Source of the DNA: JABFSM01 sp052389555
GTDB taxonomy: Bacteria; Gemmatimonadota; Gemmatimonadetes; Gemmatimonadales; GWC2-71-9
Direction: 5' to 3'
Assembly: GCA_052389555.1 (NCBI GenBank)
Contig: JBQTHV010000109.1
Coordinates: forward strand, 7,450-71,449
Length of the DNA: 64,000 bases
In this document: piece after piece, positions 33,508 through 42,021 of the stretch
Layout: the number at the start of each line of letters is the position of its first letter
Position numbering within the stretch: the stretch's first letter is position 1
Notes under the pieces: model-generated
What the model was told of the DNA's origin: nothing
Databases searched by the model: none
The model's input: only the letters and a program-made list of their open reading frames with translations
Translations under genes and position numbers: made by a program

Positions 33508-34665
33508 CGGATCCTCCCTCACGACCACGAGCACGGACTCGCCACGCGCGCGGTGCATGCCGGCCAGCGCGAAGATCCGCTGGCCGGGGCGGTGATGCCC
33601 CCGATCTATCAGACCTCGACCTATCGCCAGCAAGGCATCGGTAAGCACAAGGGTTACGAGTACGCCCGGACCCAGAATCCCACTCGAGAGGTCCTGGAGC
33701 GCAACGTTGCGGCGCTGGAGGGCGCCACCCACGGGTTCGCATTCGGCTCGGGACTCGCCGCGCTCGATGCGCTGCTCAAGTTGTTTCGCCCGGGCGACCA
33801 CGTCGTCTCGACCGCGAATCTCTACGGCGGCTCGCACCGGCTGATGACCCGGATCTTCGAAGCGTTCGGCCTCCAGTTCAGTTTCGTCGACTCCCGGGAC
33901 CCGTCCCGCGTCGCGGGGGCGGTCCTGCCGGCCACCAAGCTGATCTACTGCGAGACCCCCACCAATCCGATGATGTTCCTCACCGATCTTCGCGCCGTCG
34001 GGGACGTCGCCGCCGCGCAGGGCGTCCTGCTCGCGGTGGATAACACCTTCGCCACGCCGGTCTTTCAGCGGCCCCTCGAGCTGGGCGCTCAGATCGTGTT
34101 GCATTCGACCACCAAGTACCTGAACGGGCACAGCGATATGGTCGGCGGCGTGCTGGTCACCACCCGCGACGATGTCGCCGAGCGATTGGGGTTCCTGCAG
34201 AACGCGAGCGGTGCGGTACCGGGGCCGATGGATTGCTGGCTCGCGCTTCGGGGCACCAAGACGTTGCCGCTCCGGATGCGGCAGCACGACGCCAACGGGC
34301 GGAGGATCGCGGCGTGGCTGGCCGGTCACCCGAAGGTCCAGCAGGTCTATTACCCGGGCCTCGAGAGCCACCCGCAGCACCAGCTGGCCAAATGCCAGAT
34401 GGCGGGATTCGGGGGAATGGTGTCGTTTGATGTGGGCGACGTCGGACGGTCACGGCGGATCGTCGAGCGGGTTAGGATCTTTCAGCTGGCGGAGTCGCTC
34501 GGTGGGGTCGAGAGCCTGATCGGCCATCCGGCCTCCATGACCCACGCCTCGGTCCCGCTGGAGATGCGGACCGAGATGGGACTGACCGACTCGCTGCTCC
34601 GGTTGAGCGTCGGCATCGAAGACGTGGAAGACCTGATCGCCGACCTCGACCAGGCGATCGGCTAG
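33502..34665 (+). CDS. Cys/Met-metabolism PLP enzyme, cystathionine gamma-synthase/gamma-lyase type
   Basis: 387 residues. Family landmarks are TRAVHAGQREDPLAGAVMPPIYQTSTY, YEYARTQNPTREVLERNVAALEG, YGGSHRLM, cofactor Asp in LLAVDNTFATP, Lys in HSTTKYLNGHSDMVGG, and RIFQLAESLGGVESLIGHPASMTHASV near the C-terminus. It makes or cleaves cystathionine, and the sequence does not separate synthase from lyase. It is a single-gene unit, and its start codon lies within a GACTGAA-type array. Confidence 0.9.
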   Translation: MTRILPHDHEHGLATRAVHAGQREDPLAGAVMPPIYQTSTYRQQGIGKHKGYEYARTQNPTREVLERNVAALEGATHGFAFGSGLAALDALLKLFRPGDHVVSTANLYGGSHRLMTRIFEAFGLQFSFVDSRDPSRVAGAVLPATKLIYCETPTNPMMFLTDLRAVGDVAAAQGVLLAVDNTFATPVFQRPLELGAQIVLHSTTKYLNGHSDMVGGVLVTTRDDVAERLGFLQNASGAVPGPMDCWLALRGTKTLPLRMRQHDANGRRIAAWLAGHPKVQQVYYPGLESHPQHQLAKCQMAGFGGMVSFDVGDVGRSRRIVERVRIFQLAESLGGVESLIGHPASMTHASVPLEMRTEMGLTDSLLRLSVGIEDVEDLIADLDQAIG

Positions 34666-35010
34666 CTAGGTCGCCAGGTAGGCCCGGGCAATCGCCCGCA
34701 GGTGCTCGCTCTCCGCGAGGTCGTGGGCCCGCTCGATCACGTCCCGGTGCCGGTCCTGATTCCGTTCCCCCAAGGTCTGTACCGCGAACGACCGGATCAT
34801 GTCCTCGGGACTCATCGCGTGGGGGAACCCCATGGCGGGATCCACTATAACCCGGCCCGCGAAGGTCGCCGCCCTCCGCAGCGCCGCTTCCGAATCATCC
34901 GAACGGTCGGCCGAGATCGCATGCAGCATCCCCAGGACGTGGTGCCAGTGATACGCCCCGGGCGAAGTACCCTCCAGGAGCCGGTCCAGGTACTCGTGGG
35001 CGAGAGCCAT
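34666..35010 (-). CDS. Hypothetical alpha-helical protein
   Basis: 114 residues, not recognised. It is almost entirely helical (MALAHEYLDRLLEGTSPG; LGMLHAISADRSDDSEAALRRAATFAGRVIV; SFAVQTLGERNQDRHRDVIERAHDLAESEHLRAIARAYL), with no signal peptide or membrane segment. It begins 3 bp after the transglutaminase-like gene stop on the same strand, so the two are co-translated and may be functionally linked. It is convergent with the cystathionine enzyme gene. Confidence 0.6.
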   Translation of the reverse strand: MALAHEYLDRLLEGTSPGAYHWHHVLGMLHAISADRSDDSEAALRRAATFAGRVIVDPAMGFPHAMSPEDMIRSFAVQTLGERNQDRHRDVIERAHDLAESEHLRAIARAYLAT

Positions 35011-35013
35011 GGG

Positions 35014-36258
35014 TCAGAGCCAGTAGAAGGTGAGCGAAGCCTCGCGCTGATCGATCAAGGTGGTCTCTAGGGTCAGTCCATTTCGAGTCCGCTGCTCGGG
35101 AAAACGGGGAGCGTTCGGATCCGGATGCACCGTTTCGAACAACCGCTGGCCATGGCGCAGGGAGCCGAGCATGAACCGAACCGCCTGATCGAGGTACCGG
35201 TGCTTGAAATCCCCGAGTGAGTCGACCGGAACCGGGCGCGAGCGATCGGACGCAGGGAGCGAGAAATCGATGAGCTCGCACCGGATCAGGAACGACGGGT
35301 CGAAGAGGATCCACCGCCCCCGCGAGCGCAGAAAGTTGAGACAATGCCCGTCGAATACCTTCTCGGGGCTGCCCCAGAATCGATAGCGACGCTGGTAGCG
35401 GGTTAGGACCGGGCTGTGCCGGTTGAGCCCCGGGGCTTCCACCACGATGGCACACCAGCGCGCCTCGCCGGCCCGTTCCGCTTGCCAGTTCACCGCCATG
35501 AACCGCCGTTCCAGGGTAATGCCGTGGGCGCCGGCCATCGCCTGAAAGAGCCGGAACCAGCCGCCGCAGTAGCCGCCCCCCTTCTGCAGCATGGCCAGGA
35601 CATTCCAGGCGGGAACCGCGTAGCGCAGTCCGGACGAGGGCAGCCCGGCGAAGATGGCGTCGCAGATCCGCTCTTCATCATCCTGACCGGCAGCCCATTC
35701 GCAGGTCCATCGCAGGATCGGCTCCCAGGTCCAGGCGGCGGTTGGATCGCCGGGGGGGCCGTCGGACGGCTCCTGCGTCGTGGCCCAGACCGTGGCCGGG
35801 ATCGGCGGTCGCCAGGCCAGCAGGAACTCGTGGCGGGTTATGCCCAGAGTCGCCTCCCCGGCCGGCGATCGAACGTACCAGGACCACTCCGGCCGGCAGC
35901 GACCGATGCTCCGGGGAAGGGCGCTCTCGAACGTGAAGGGATGAGGACCGGACCTCCCATTCGAGTCGAATGCCAGCTCGACCTCTTGCTCCGCTACGCC
36001 AGGACCATCAACGCCGCGCGCTCCGATCCGCCACGGTCCCTGGGGTGATCCACCGCCCGGAACCCGGGCGAACCAGACCAGCAGTTGAGGACGACTTCCT
36101 TGAACGAATCCGGCTGGGACGGGTTGATCGGTCCTCTCCGCGTTCCATTCGGGCGAGTCACCCAGGAAGCGCTGGGACGCGGGGTCCCGGAGCGGGATCA
36201 CGCCATGATTGCCGGGAAAGGCAAAGGCGATGCTGTGAACCGCGAAGGGGAGAGCCAT
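35014..36258 (-). CDS. Uncharacterised protein with transglutaminase-like Cys-His-Asp core
   Basis: 414 residues from the ATG at 36258; an alternative ATG is at 36285. The first about 170 residues are beta-rich and unrecognised. The second half contains a plausible cysteine-protease/transglutaminase triad in correct order and spacing: Cys in GGGYCGGWFRLFQAMAGAHGI, His in VFDGHCLNFL and Asp in RWILFDPSFL. The pattern 'G-x-C-x2-h...G-I', then H, then D is typical of the transglutaminase core. There is no signal peptide, so it appears cytoplasmic. The assignment rests only on these motifs. It is paired with the small helical protein downstream. Confidence 0.55.
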   Translation of the reverse strand: MALPFAVHSIAFAFPGNHGVIPLRDPASQRFLGDSPEWNAERTDQPVPAGFVQGSRPQLLVWFARVPGGGSPQGPWRIGARGVDGPGVAEQEVELAFDSNGRSGPHPFTFESALPRSIGRCRPEWSWYVRSPAGEATLGITRHEFLLAWRPPIPATVWATTQEPSDGPPGDPTAAWTWEPILRWTCEWAAGQDDEERICDAIFAGLPSSGLRYAVPAWNVLAMLQKGGGYCGGWFRLFQAMAGAHGITLERRFMAVNWQAERAGEARWCAIVVEAPGLNRHSPVLTRYQRRYRFWGSPEKVFDGHCLNFLRSRGRWILFDPSFLIRCELIDFSLPASDRSRPVPVDSLGDFKHRYLDQAVRFMLGSLRHGQRLFETVHPDPNAPRFPEQRTRNGLTLETTLIDQREASLTFYWL

Positions 36259-36358
36259 CGAAGGTCCCGCCCTGGGCCGGCTCATCGATCTCGCCAGCAG
36301 CCGGGGCGATACTGCCGAGGTACGCGCCCTCGGCGCGCGATACCTCGCGCTCGACTCG

Positions 36359-37366
36359 GTGGGATCGCTTGCCGATTACTACCGCTGGCGGGTAGGCCTG
36401 GCCCTGGGCGACCGACGCGCCCTAACCCGCATCCGCAGCCGGCTCGACAGCCTCAGCGAAGCCACTCTCATGCGCATGGTGAACGTGAGCCAGCTGGACG
36501 GCCTGCCGCTCGAAGACGCACTCCGCGCGGCCGACGCGCTGTGGGGTCGAAGCGGAGTGTGGGAGCAGCAACGGCTGGGTTACGTGAAACGGGCCGAGCT
36601 CGCCCTCAATCGCGGGAACCCGGGTGAAGCGAGGGGACTGATCGAGCGGTGGACCGCCGACCACCCGTTCCGGGCCTTTGACCGCCTGAGCGAGGTGGTC
36701 AACGCCTTGTACTGGAACGCGGACACCACACTCGCTGCCTTGGCAGTCCGGGAGATCGGATCCCGAGCCGACGATCCCGCCCCAGCCACCGGTCCGGCGG
36801 GCAACGCCCAGGCCGCCGCTTACGATGTCTGCGCCGCGAACCTTTGGCGGTTGTTCACGAGCGGGCTCGAGCGCGTCAGCGCCGCGGCGTCGGCGTTGCG
36901 CCGGGAAGGTCAGCGTGGATTCGGAACCCAATACGCCGTACTCTGCGCCGCAGTTCGGGACGCCCACGTCTCGGCCGCGCTCAGGCGACCGGACCTGCGG
37001 ACCAGGGTCGAGGAGCTGGATTCCCTGGTTCGAGGCCCGGCCACGAATTCCTGGATCCTTGCGGCCGCCAATCTGACCGCCGCCCGCCTCTGGCATTTGC
37101 TCGGTGAACCACGGCGCGCCCTCACTGCGACTCGGCGCCGCGCCTATCTCACCGATCTCAACGAGACCCGCGTGTTAGTGGCCCAATCCGCGTTCTTCCG
37201 GGAAGAAGGAAGACTTGCCGCGGCAACCGGCGATCGCGAGGGGGCGGCACGCGCGTACCGAAGGTATCTCAGGTTGCGCGCAGATCCGGATTCGGCCCTG
37301 ATTCCCCAACGCGATTCGGTCCGCGCCGAGCTGGCTCGGCTGCTCGAAAGCGCTCCTGCGAGATAG
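36359..37366 (+). CDS. TPR-like helical protein resembling the C-terminal tail of a larger signalling protein
   Basis: 335 residues from a GTG. The frame stays open and looks coding upstream to 36239 (LGRLIDLASSRGDTAEVRALG), but no ATG, GTG or TTG exists there. The sequence is helical repeats (GYVKRAELALNRGNPGEARGLIERW; FFREEGRLAAATGDREGAARAYRRYLRL). It ends LRADPDSALIPQRDSVRAELARLL, a tail typical of TPR regions after Ser/Thr kinase or BTAD-type domains. The missing start and missing N-terminal domain suggest a 5'-truncated remnant, though a short functional protein is possible. Confidence 0.55.
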   Translation: MGSLADYYRWRVGLALGDRRALTRIRSRLDSLSEATLMRMVNVSQLDGLPLEDALRAADALWGRSGVWEQQRLGYVKRAELALNRGNPGEARGLIERWTADHPFRAFDRLSEVVNALYWNADTTLAALAVREIGSRADDPAPATGPAGNAQAAAYDVCAANLWRLFTSGLERVSAAASALRREGQRGFGTQYAVLCAAVRDAHVSAALRRPDLRTRVEELDSLVRGPATNSWILAAANLTAARLWHLLGEPRRALTATRRRAYLTDLNETRVLVAQSAFFREEGRLAAATGDREGAARAYRRYLRLRADPDSALIPQRDSVRAELARLLESAPAR

Positions 37367-37477
37367 CACGGACCGGAGAGACTGTCCGGCAACTGATCCG
37401 ACTTCCCTTCCGGGACCGGGCGTGAAACATTTGGCTACGAGGGGCGTAGGTCCCCGCATCCCCCTCGCGAGTCAACC

Positions 37478-38491
37478 ATGACTTCAGTTCCTGCCCAACG
37501 CCCTCGGGTGTCGTTCCCCCAGATTGCGGGAGTGTCCTGGGAACACCCTGCCGACCGTGCCGCGCTCCAGGCTCTTCGGGCGGTGCCCGGGTTCGACGAT
37601 GTGGTGCGCAAGATCATCGCGTTCCTGGGCGGGGAGCGCGGCATCCGCCTGCTCTTCCAGGGCAACGCGGTGCGCGCCGGTCCGCAGCAGTTTCCGCTGG
37701 CCTACTCGCTTCACGTGGAGCTCGTCGCCACCTTCGACTGGCCCACGGTACCCGAGCTGTATGTGACCCAGACGCCGGTGTTCAACGCCGGCGCCTACGG
37801 CGTGGACGAGCCGTTCATCGTGCTCCACTCGCCCACTTTCGAGCTGCTCAACGAGGAGGAGCTGCGGGTGCTCCTGGCCCATGAGCTGGGCCACGTGGTG
37901 AGCGGTCATTCCCTCTATCGGACCATTGCCGCGATCCTGCTGGCCGTGAGCCTTGGCTCGCTGCCGTTCCTCGCCGGCGTGGCCCTCTGGCCGATCCGGC
38001 TCGCCATCCTCGAGTGGTCGCGCAAGGCCGAGCTCTCGTCCGATCGGGCCGGACTTCTGGGAAGCCAGGATATCCTCGCCTCCCAGCAGCTCTTCATGAA
38101 GATGGCGGGCGCCTATCGGGGCGCTCTCGAGTCGGGCCAGATGGCGCTGGATCCGTTCATCGCCCAGGCCAACGAGTACCTGGCCGCCAACGAGGGACTC
38201 GACCTGGTCTACAAGGTTGTTAACACGCTGGCCCTCACGCACCCGATGAATACCGTGCGGGCCGCCGAGCTCCAGGCCTGGATCGCCAGCGGTGAGTACG
38301 ACCGGATCCTCCGGGGCGAGTACGTGCGCCGGGGTGCGGAGGCCAAAGCCCGCCCCCTCGGCGAGGACTTCAAGCAGGCCCGCGCCTACTACGCCGGCGA
38401 GGCGCGCGATGCGATGAGCAAGGTCGCCGATGCCGCCAAGAAGGCCGCCGCCGCGGCACGGGAAGCGTTCCGCAAGGCCCAGCAACGGTGA
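37478..38491 (+). CDS. M48-family zinc metallopeptidase
   Basis: 337 residues. The zinc motif HELGHVVSGH (HExxH) is followed by a membrane-associated hydrophobic stretch (TIAAILLAVSLGSLPFLAGVALWPIRLAIL) and the third-ligand region ELSSDRAGLL. PFIVLHSPTFELLNEEEL precedes the active helix. The Ala/Lys-rich helical C-terminus (SKVADAAKKAAAAAREAFRKAQQR) is unusual and could be a coiled tail. M48 enzymes (HtpX/YcaL-like) degrade damaged envelope or membrane proteins. The stop overlaps the purD GTG (GTGA). Confidence 0.87.
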   Translation: MTSVPAQRPRVSFPQIAGVSWEHPADRAALQALRAVPGFDDVVRKIIAFLGGERGIRLLFQGNAVRAGPQQFPLAYSLHVELVATFDWPTVPELYVTQTPVFNAGAYGVDEPFIVLHSPTFELLNEEELRVLLAHELGHVVSGHSLYRTIAAILLAVSLGSLPFLAGVALWPIRLAILEWSRKAELSSDRAGLLGSQDILASQQLFMKMAGAYRGALESGQMALDPFIAQANEYLAANEGLDLVYKVVNTLALTHPMNTVRAAELQAWIASGEYDRILRGEYVRRGAEAKARPLGEDFKQARAYYAGEARDAMSKVADAAKKAAAAAREAFRKAQQR

Positions 38492-39777
38492 ATGTCCTGG
38501 TCGTCGGCGGCGGAGGCCGCGAGCATGCGCTCTGCTGGGCGCTGCGACGCGACCTTTCCGCCGGCGATCTGTTCGCGGCGCCCGGGAATCCCGGCACCGC
38601 TGCCCTCGCCACCAACCTCCCCATCGGCCCGGAGGAGCTGGACCGGGTGCTCGCCGCGGTCGAGAAGCACCGCATCGATCTGGTGGTGGTGGGGCCCGAA
38701 GCCCCGCTGGCGCTCGGCCTGGTCGATCGGCTGCGGGAGCAGGGTACCCTTGCCTTCGGGCCGACCGCGATGGCGGCGCGCCTCGAGGCCTCCAAGGCAT
38801 TTGCCAAGGACGTGATGGCCCGCGCCGGGGTGCGCACCGCGCCGAGCCGCACGTTCGAGGAGCTGGGGCCGGCGCTCGAGTATCTGGACCGCCACGCCGA
38901 GCCGCTGGTGGTCAAGGCGAGCGGGCTGGCTGCCGGCAAGGGCGCCGTGATCTGCCTAACCCGCGATGAGGCGAAGCGCACCGTGACCGGCATGCTTCGC
39001 GACGGGTGGTTCGGCGATGCCGGAAAGACCGTGGTCATCGAGACGTTCCTCGAAGGTGAGGAGCTCTCGGTGCTCGCGCTCACCAACGGCAAGGAGTTCA
39101 TCGTGCTGCCGGCCGCCCAGGATCACAAGCGGCTGCTCGACGGGGATGACGGTCCTAACACGGGAGGCATGGGGGCCTACAGCCCGGTCTCGGTGGCCAC
39201 CCCCGCCCTGCTCCGGAAAGTCGAGGAGCGGGTCTTCCGGCCTACCCTGTCCGAGCTGGCTCGCCGGGGCAGCCCGTTCGCCGGGGTCCTGTACGCCGGG
39301 CTCATGGTGGATCCGGAAGGCACCCCCTGGGTCGTGGAATTCAACTGCCGCTTCGGCGACCCGGAAGCCCAGGTGCTTCTGCCCCGCATTCGCTCGGGTC
39401 TCCTCGACGCCCTGCAAGCCGTGGCCGCGGGCGACTCCATTCCGCCGATCGGGGTCTCGGCGGACTGTGCCGTGGCAACCGTCCTCGCCGCTCGGGGATA
39501 TCCGAACGATCCCGTACGGGGAGACCTGATCACTCTGCCGGAGAACCTACCGGATGGTGTAGTGATCTTTCATGCCGGGACCCAGCAAGACCTCGACGGC
39601 ACGCTCCGGACCAACGGGGGCCGGGTGCTGACCATTACCGGGCTGGCTCGCACCTTCGCCGAAGCGCGCGCCCGGAGTCGCAGCGTGGCCGAGGCCATCC
39701 AGTTCGAGGGGAAGCAGTTTCGGAGCGATATCGGATGGAGAGAAGCCAGGAGAGTAGGGGCCGGGGGCCAGGGGTGA
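38488..39777 (+). CDS. purD: Phosphoribosylamine-glycine ligase
   Basis: 429 residues starting at a GTG overlapping the M48 stop. N-terminal VLVVGGGGREHALCWAL, VVVGPEAPLALGLVD, ATP-grasp VVKASGLAAGKGAVI, GDDGPNTGGMGAYSP, EFNCRFGDPEAQVLLPR and C-terminal GTQQDLDGTLRTNGGRVLTI identify PurD. It makes GAR in purine synthesis. The last residues (RRVGAGGQG) are encoded by a GGGGCCA array, so the C-terminus is array-derived. Confidence 0.95.
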   Translation: MNVLVVGGGGREHALCWALRRDLSAGDLFAAPGNPGTAALATNLPIGPEELDRVLAAVEKHRIDLVVVGPEAPLALGLVDRLREQGTLAFGPTAMAARLEASKAFAKDVMARAGVRTAPSRTFEELGPALEYLDRHAEPLVVKASGLAAGKGAVICLTRDEAKRTVTGMLRDGWFGDAGKTVVIETFLEGEELSVLALTNGKEFIVLPAAQDHKRLLDGDDGPNTGGMGAYSPVSVATPALLRKVEERVFRPTLSELARRGSPFAGVLYAGLMVDPEGTPWVVEFNCRFGDPEAQVLLPRIRSGLLDALQAVAAGDSIPPIGVSADCAVATVLAARGYPNDPVRGDLITLPENLPDGVVIFHAGTQQDLDGTLRTNGGRVLTITGLARTFAEARARSRSVAEAIQFEGKQFRSDIGWREARRVGAGGQG

Positions 39778-39918
39778 TGAGGGGCCGGGGGCCAGGGGCC
39801 AGGGGCCAGGGGTGCAGCGTGTTAGGTCGGTGGGCCAGATCGATGCTCGGCCACGTCGGCACCCGCCCCGCGGCTCCCCTGGCCCCTGGCCCCTGGCCTC
39901 TGGCCCCTGGCCCCTGAG
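39748..39918. repeat. Heptamer inverted array (GGGGCCA)n ... (TGGCCCC)n
   Basis: Seven or more GGGGCCA-type units (39757-39812) and a matching right arm CCCTGGCCCCTGGCCCCTGG (39879-39918) flank a loop of about 65 bp. It starts inside the purD 3' end and ends 2 bases before the mutM TTG. Confidence 0.9.
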
Positions 39919-39920
39919 CC

Positions 39921-40742
39921 TTGCCCGAGCTCCCCGAAGTCGAAACCTACGTCCGCGAGGTACGGCCGCGGCTGGTCGGCCGGCGGATCGTGCGAGCACA
40001 ACTTTCGCACGAGGACGTGCTGCGCGGGGTGAGCCGGGGCGCCCTGCTGGCTGCGCTTCGCGGCAGCCGGGTTCGAGGAGTGTTCCGGCGGGCGAAGCAC
40101 GCGGTGATCGTGACCGATCAGGGCCGGCTGGTGGTGCAACCCGGCATGACCGGCTCGCTCGCGGTCCTGCCCCGCTCGGCGGCTCGGGCGATGGACTACG
40201 CCGTGTTGCGCGCCGAGCTGGATCGCGGGGGCGAGCTCATCTACCGGGACCCCCGGCGGCTCGGCACGCTGCTCTGGCTCGACGATCGGGAATGGGGCAA
40301 CTACACCAGCAAGATCGGTCCGGAGCCACTGGATTCCGGCTTCTCGACCACCGGGTTAGGCCGGATCCTGGCCCGCTCCCGGGCCGCGGTAAAGAAGGTC
40401 CTGATGGACCAGGGCGCCCTGGCGGGGGTGGGGAACATTTACGCCCAGGAGGCCCTATTCGCCGCAGGAATCGATCCCTCGAAACCGGCGAACCAAGTCT
40501 CGGCCGAGGCCGCCGGAAGGCTCTATCGCAGCCTCAGGCGCATTCTCAAGGCAGCCATTGCAGCCCAGGGCACCACGGTGCGGGACTATCGGACCGGATC
40601 AGGTCGTGAAGGCGGCTTTCAACTTCGCCTGAAGGTCTATGGCCGCGAGGGGGAGCCTTGCTTGCGATGCGGCACGATCCTGACGGGGACCCACGAAATT
40701 GACGGGCGGACTACGGTGTTTTGTCATCGATGCCAACACTAA
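39921..40742 (+). CDS. mutM: Formamidopyrimidine-DNA glycosylase
   Basis: 273 residues. The TTG start is chosen because the catalytic N-terminal Pro-Glu must follow the initiator (M-PELPEVETYVREV). Other marks are the phosphate-binding Lys in FRRAKHAVIVTDQ, the helix-two-turn-helix MDQGALAGVGNIYAQEALF, and the zinc finger CLRCGTILTGTHEIDGRTTVFCHRCQ. It excises 8-oxoG and other oxidised bases. It is followed by a UvrC-like nuclease gene, a DNA-repair pairing. Confidence 0.95.
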   Translation: MPELPEVETYVREVRPRLVGRRIVRAQLSHEDVLRGVSRGALLAALRGSRVRGVFRRAKHAVIVTDQGRLVVQPGMTGSLAVLPRSAARAMDYAVLRAELDRGGELIYRDPRRLGTLLWLDDREWGNYTSKIGPEPLDSGFSTTGLGRILARSRAAVKKVLMDQGALAGVGNIYAQEALFAAGIDPSKPANQVSAEAAGRLYRSLRRILKAAIAAQGTTVRDYRTGSGREGGFQLRLKVYGREGEPCLRCGTILTGTHEIDGRTTVFCHRCQH

Positions 40743-40743
40743 G

Positions 40744-40834
40744 TGGGGCTCGGGAGTCGGGAGTTGCGAATAGGGAATGGGGAGTGGGGAGGTCCAATAG
40801 CCAATAGCCAATAGCGAATAGCGAGCAGCGAATG
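40744..40834. repeat. Mixed heptamer array (GGGAGTC, then TAGCCAA and TAGCGAA)
   Basis: A short GGGAGTCGGGAGTTG block is followed by AATAGCCAATAGCCAATAG and GCGAATAGCGAGCAGCGAATGG. The ATG of the nuclease gene is the end of the last GCGAATG unit. No matching TTGGCTA arm is present, unlike the related sites. Confidence 0.8.
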
Positions 40835-41908
40835 GCCAGCCTCTTCGCCACTACCTCCGGGTTAACCGCCCTCCACCGCCGGGTTAAGGCGCTCGCGGAA
40901 CAGCGGCCCGGCATCTACCGCATGCTGGACGCCTCGGGCCGGGTGCTCTACATCGGCAAGGCCAAGCGGGTAAAGGCGCGCTTGCTCTCCTACTTCCAGG
41001 CGCGACCGGGGGATGACAAGGCAGGCCGCATTCTGGACTCGGCCAGCGACATCGCCTGGGAGTATCACCCCAGCGAATTTGCCGCCCACCTTGCCGAGTT
41101 GCGGGAAATCCGGAAGTGGCGGCCGCCCTGGAACGTCCAGATGAACCGCCACCGGGGAGCGGTCTTCGTGCGGGTCTCCGCGACTCCCGCTCCGCGGCTC
41201 ACGACGGTGGCCCGCCCGGGGGACGACGGCGGGCGCTACTATGGCCCCCTGTCGTCGCCGGGACGAACGCTCGAGGCCATTCGGGTCCTCAATGACCTCC
41301 TCGGCCTGCGCGATTGCGCCGAGCGGATGCCCATGGTGTTTGCCGAGCAGGGGGATCTCTTCGCGGCGCCGCGGCAGGCTGGCTGCGCGGGTTATGAGCT
41401 CGACCGCTGCAGCGGCCCTTGCGCCGGTCTGGTATCCATAGCGGGTTATGCCGAGCGGCTCGAGACGGCGGTGGCGTTTCTCGAGGGCCGGGCGCTGGCT
41501 CCCCTGGACCGCGTGATTGCGGCCATGGGCGAGGCAGCGGATCGCTCGGCCTACGAGCTCGCGGCGCGCTGGCGGGAACGCTTCGAGGCGCTGGAATGGC
41601 TGCTCGCCGCGACGACCCGGGCTCGCGCAGCGGTGGAGCTCCTGACGTTCGTGTACCGGCAGCCGGGCTCGCACGGCGATGACCGCGCCTATCTCATCCA
41701 GGCCGGCGTCGTGCGGGCCGTCTACCCCTGGCCGACGACGCCCATCGAGCGGGAGGCCTTCCGCGCGGTGGCCCAGAACGCGCTGGCCGGCGCCATCCCA
41801 ACCCGCTCCTCCTCGGAGAGCATCGAGGAAATGCTGCTCGTGATGCGCTGGTTCCGCCGGCATCCCGAAGCACTCCGCCGCACCACCCCGATCGAGCAGT
41901 GGATGTGA
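40832..41908 (+). CDS. Stand-alone UvrC-N-terminus / Cho-like GIY-YIG endonuclease
   Basis: 358 residues, about half of UvrC. The GIY-YIG domain is RPGIYRMLDASGRVLYIGKAK, with Arg in VKARLLSYF and Asn in RPPWNVQMNRHRG. A Cys-rich segment follows (CAGYELDRCSGPCAGL), matching the middle of UvrC, then a helical region ALAPLDRVIAAMGEAADRSAYELAARWRERFEALEWLL resembling the UVR motif. The C-terminal RNase-H-like nuclease and HhH domains are absent. Cho-type proteins make the 3' incision in nucleotide-excision repair. The adjacent mutM supports a repair role. Confidence 0.82.
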   Translation: MASLFATTSGLTALHRRVKALAEQRPGIYRMLDASGRVLYIGKAKRVKARLLSYFQARPGDDKAGRILDSASDIAWEYHPSEFAAHLAELREIRKWRPPWNVQMNRHRGAVFVRVSATPAPRLTTVARPGDDGGRYYGPLSSPGRTLEAIRVLNDLLGLRDCAERMPMVFAEQGDLFAAPRQAGCAGYELDRCSGPCAGLVSIAGYAERLETAVAFLEGRALAPLDRVIAAMGEAADRSAYELAARWRERFEALEWLLAATTRARAAVELLTFVYRQPGSHGDDRAYLIQAGVVRAVYPWPTTPIEREAFRAVAQNALAGAIPTRSSSESIEEMLLVMRWFRRHPEALRRTTPIEQWM

Positions 41909-42009
41909 CGGCCCGAGCCCGTTCCCCGTCCCCTGAACCGGGACCCTAAACCGCAAGGCTGTTGCGACGCCCGCTTTCGCTTATCTTACCGGCAGCGAAC
42001 TTTCCGACC

Positions 42010-42015
42010 GGGAGG
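42010..42015 (+). promoter_or_regulatory. Strong ribosome-binding site defining a TTG start
   Basis: GGGAGG lies 6 bases before the TTG at 42022. This decides the start of the small AP2-like gene against an upstream TTG at 41962 that has no such site. Confidence 0.7.
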
Positions 42016-42021
42016 CCCAAC

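Noticed and set aside
41962..42021. Longer AP2-like protein from an upstream TTG
   Set aside because: There is no ribosome-binding site at 41962. GGGAGG lies at the right distance from the TTG at 42022.
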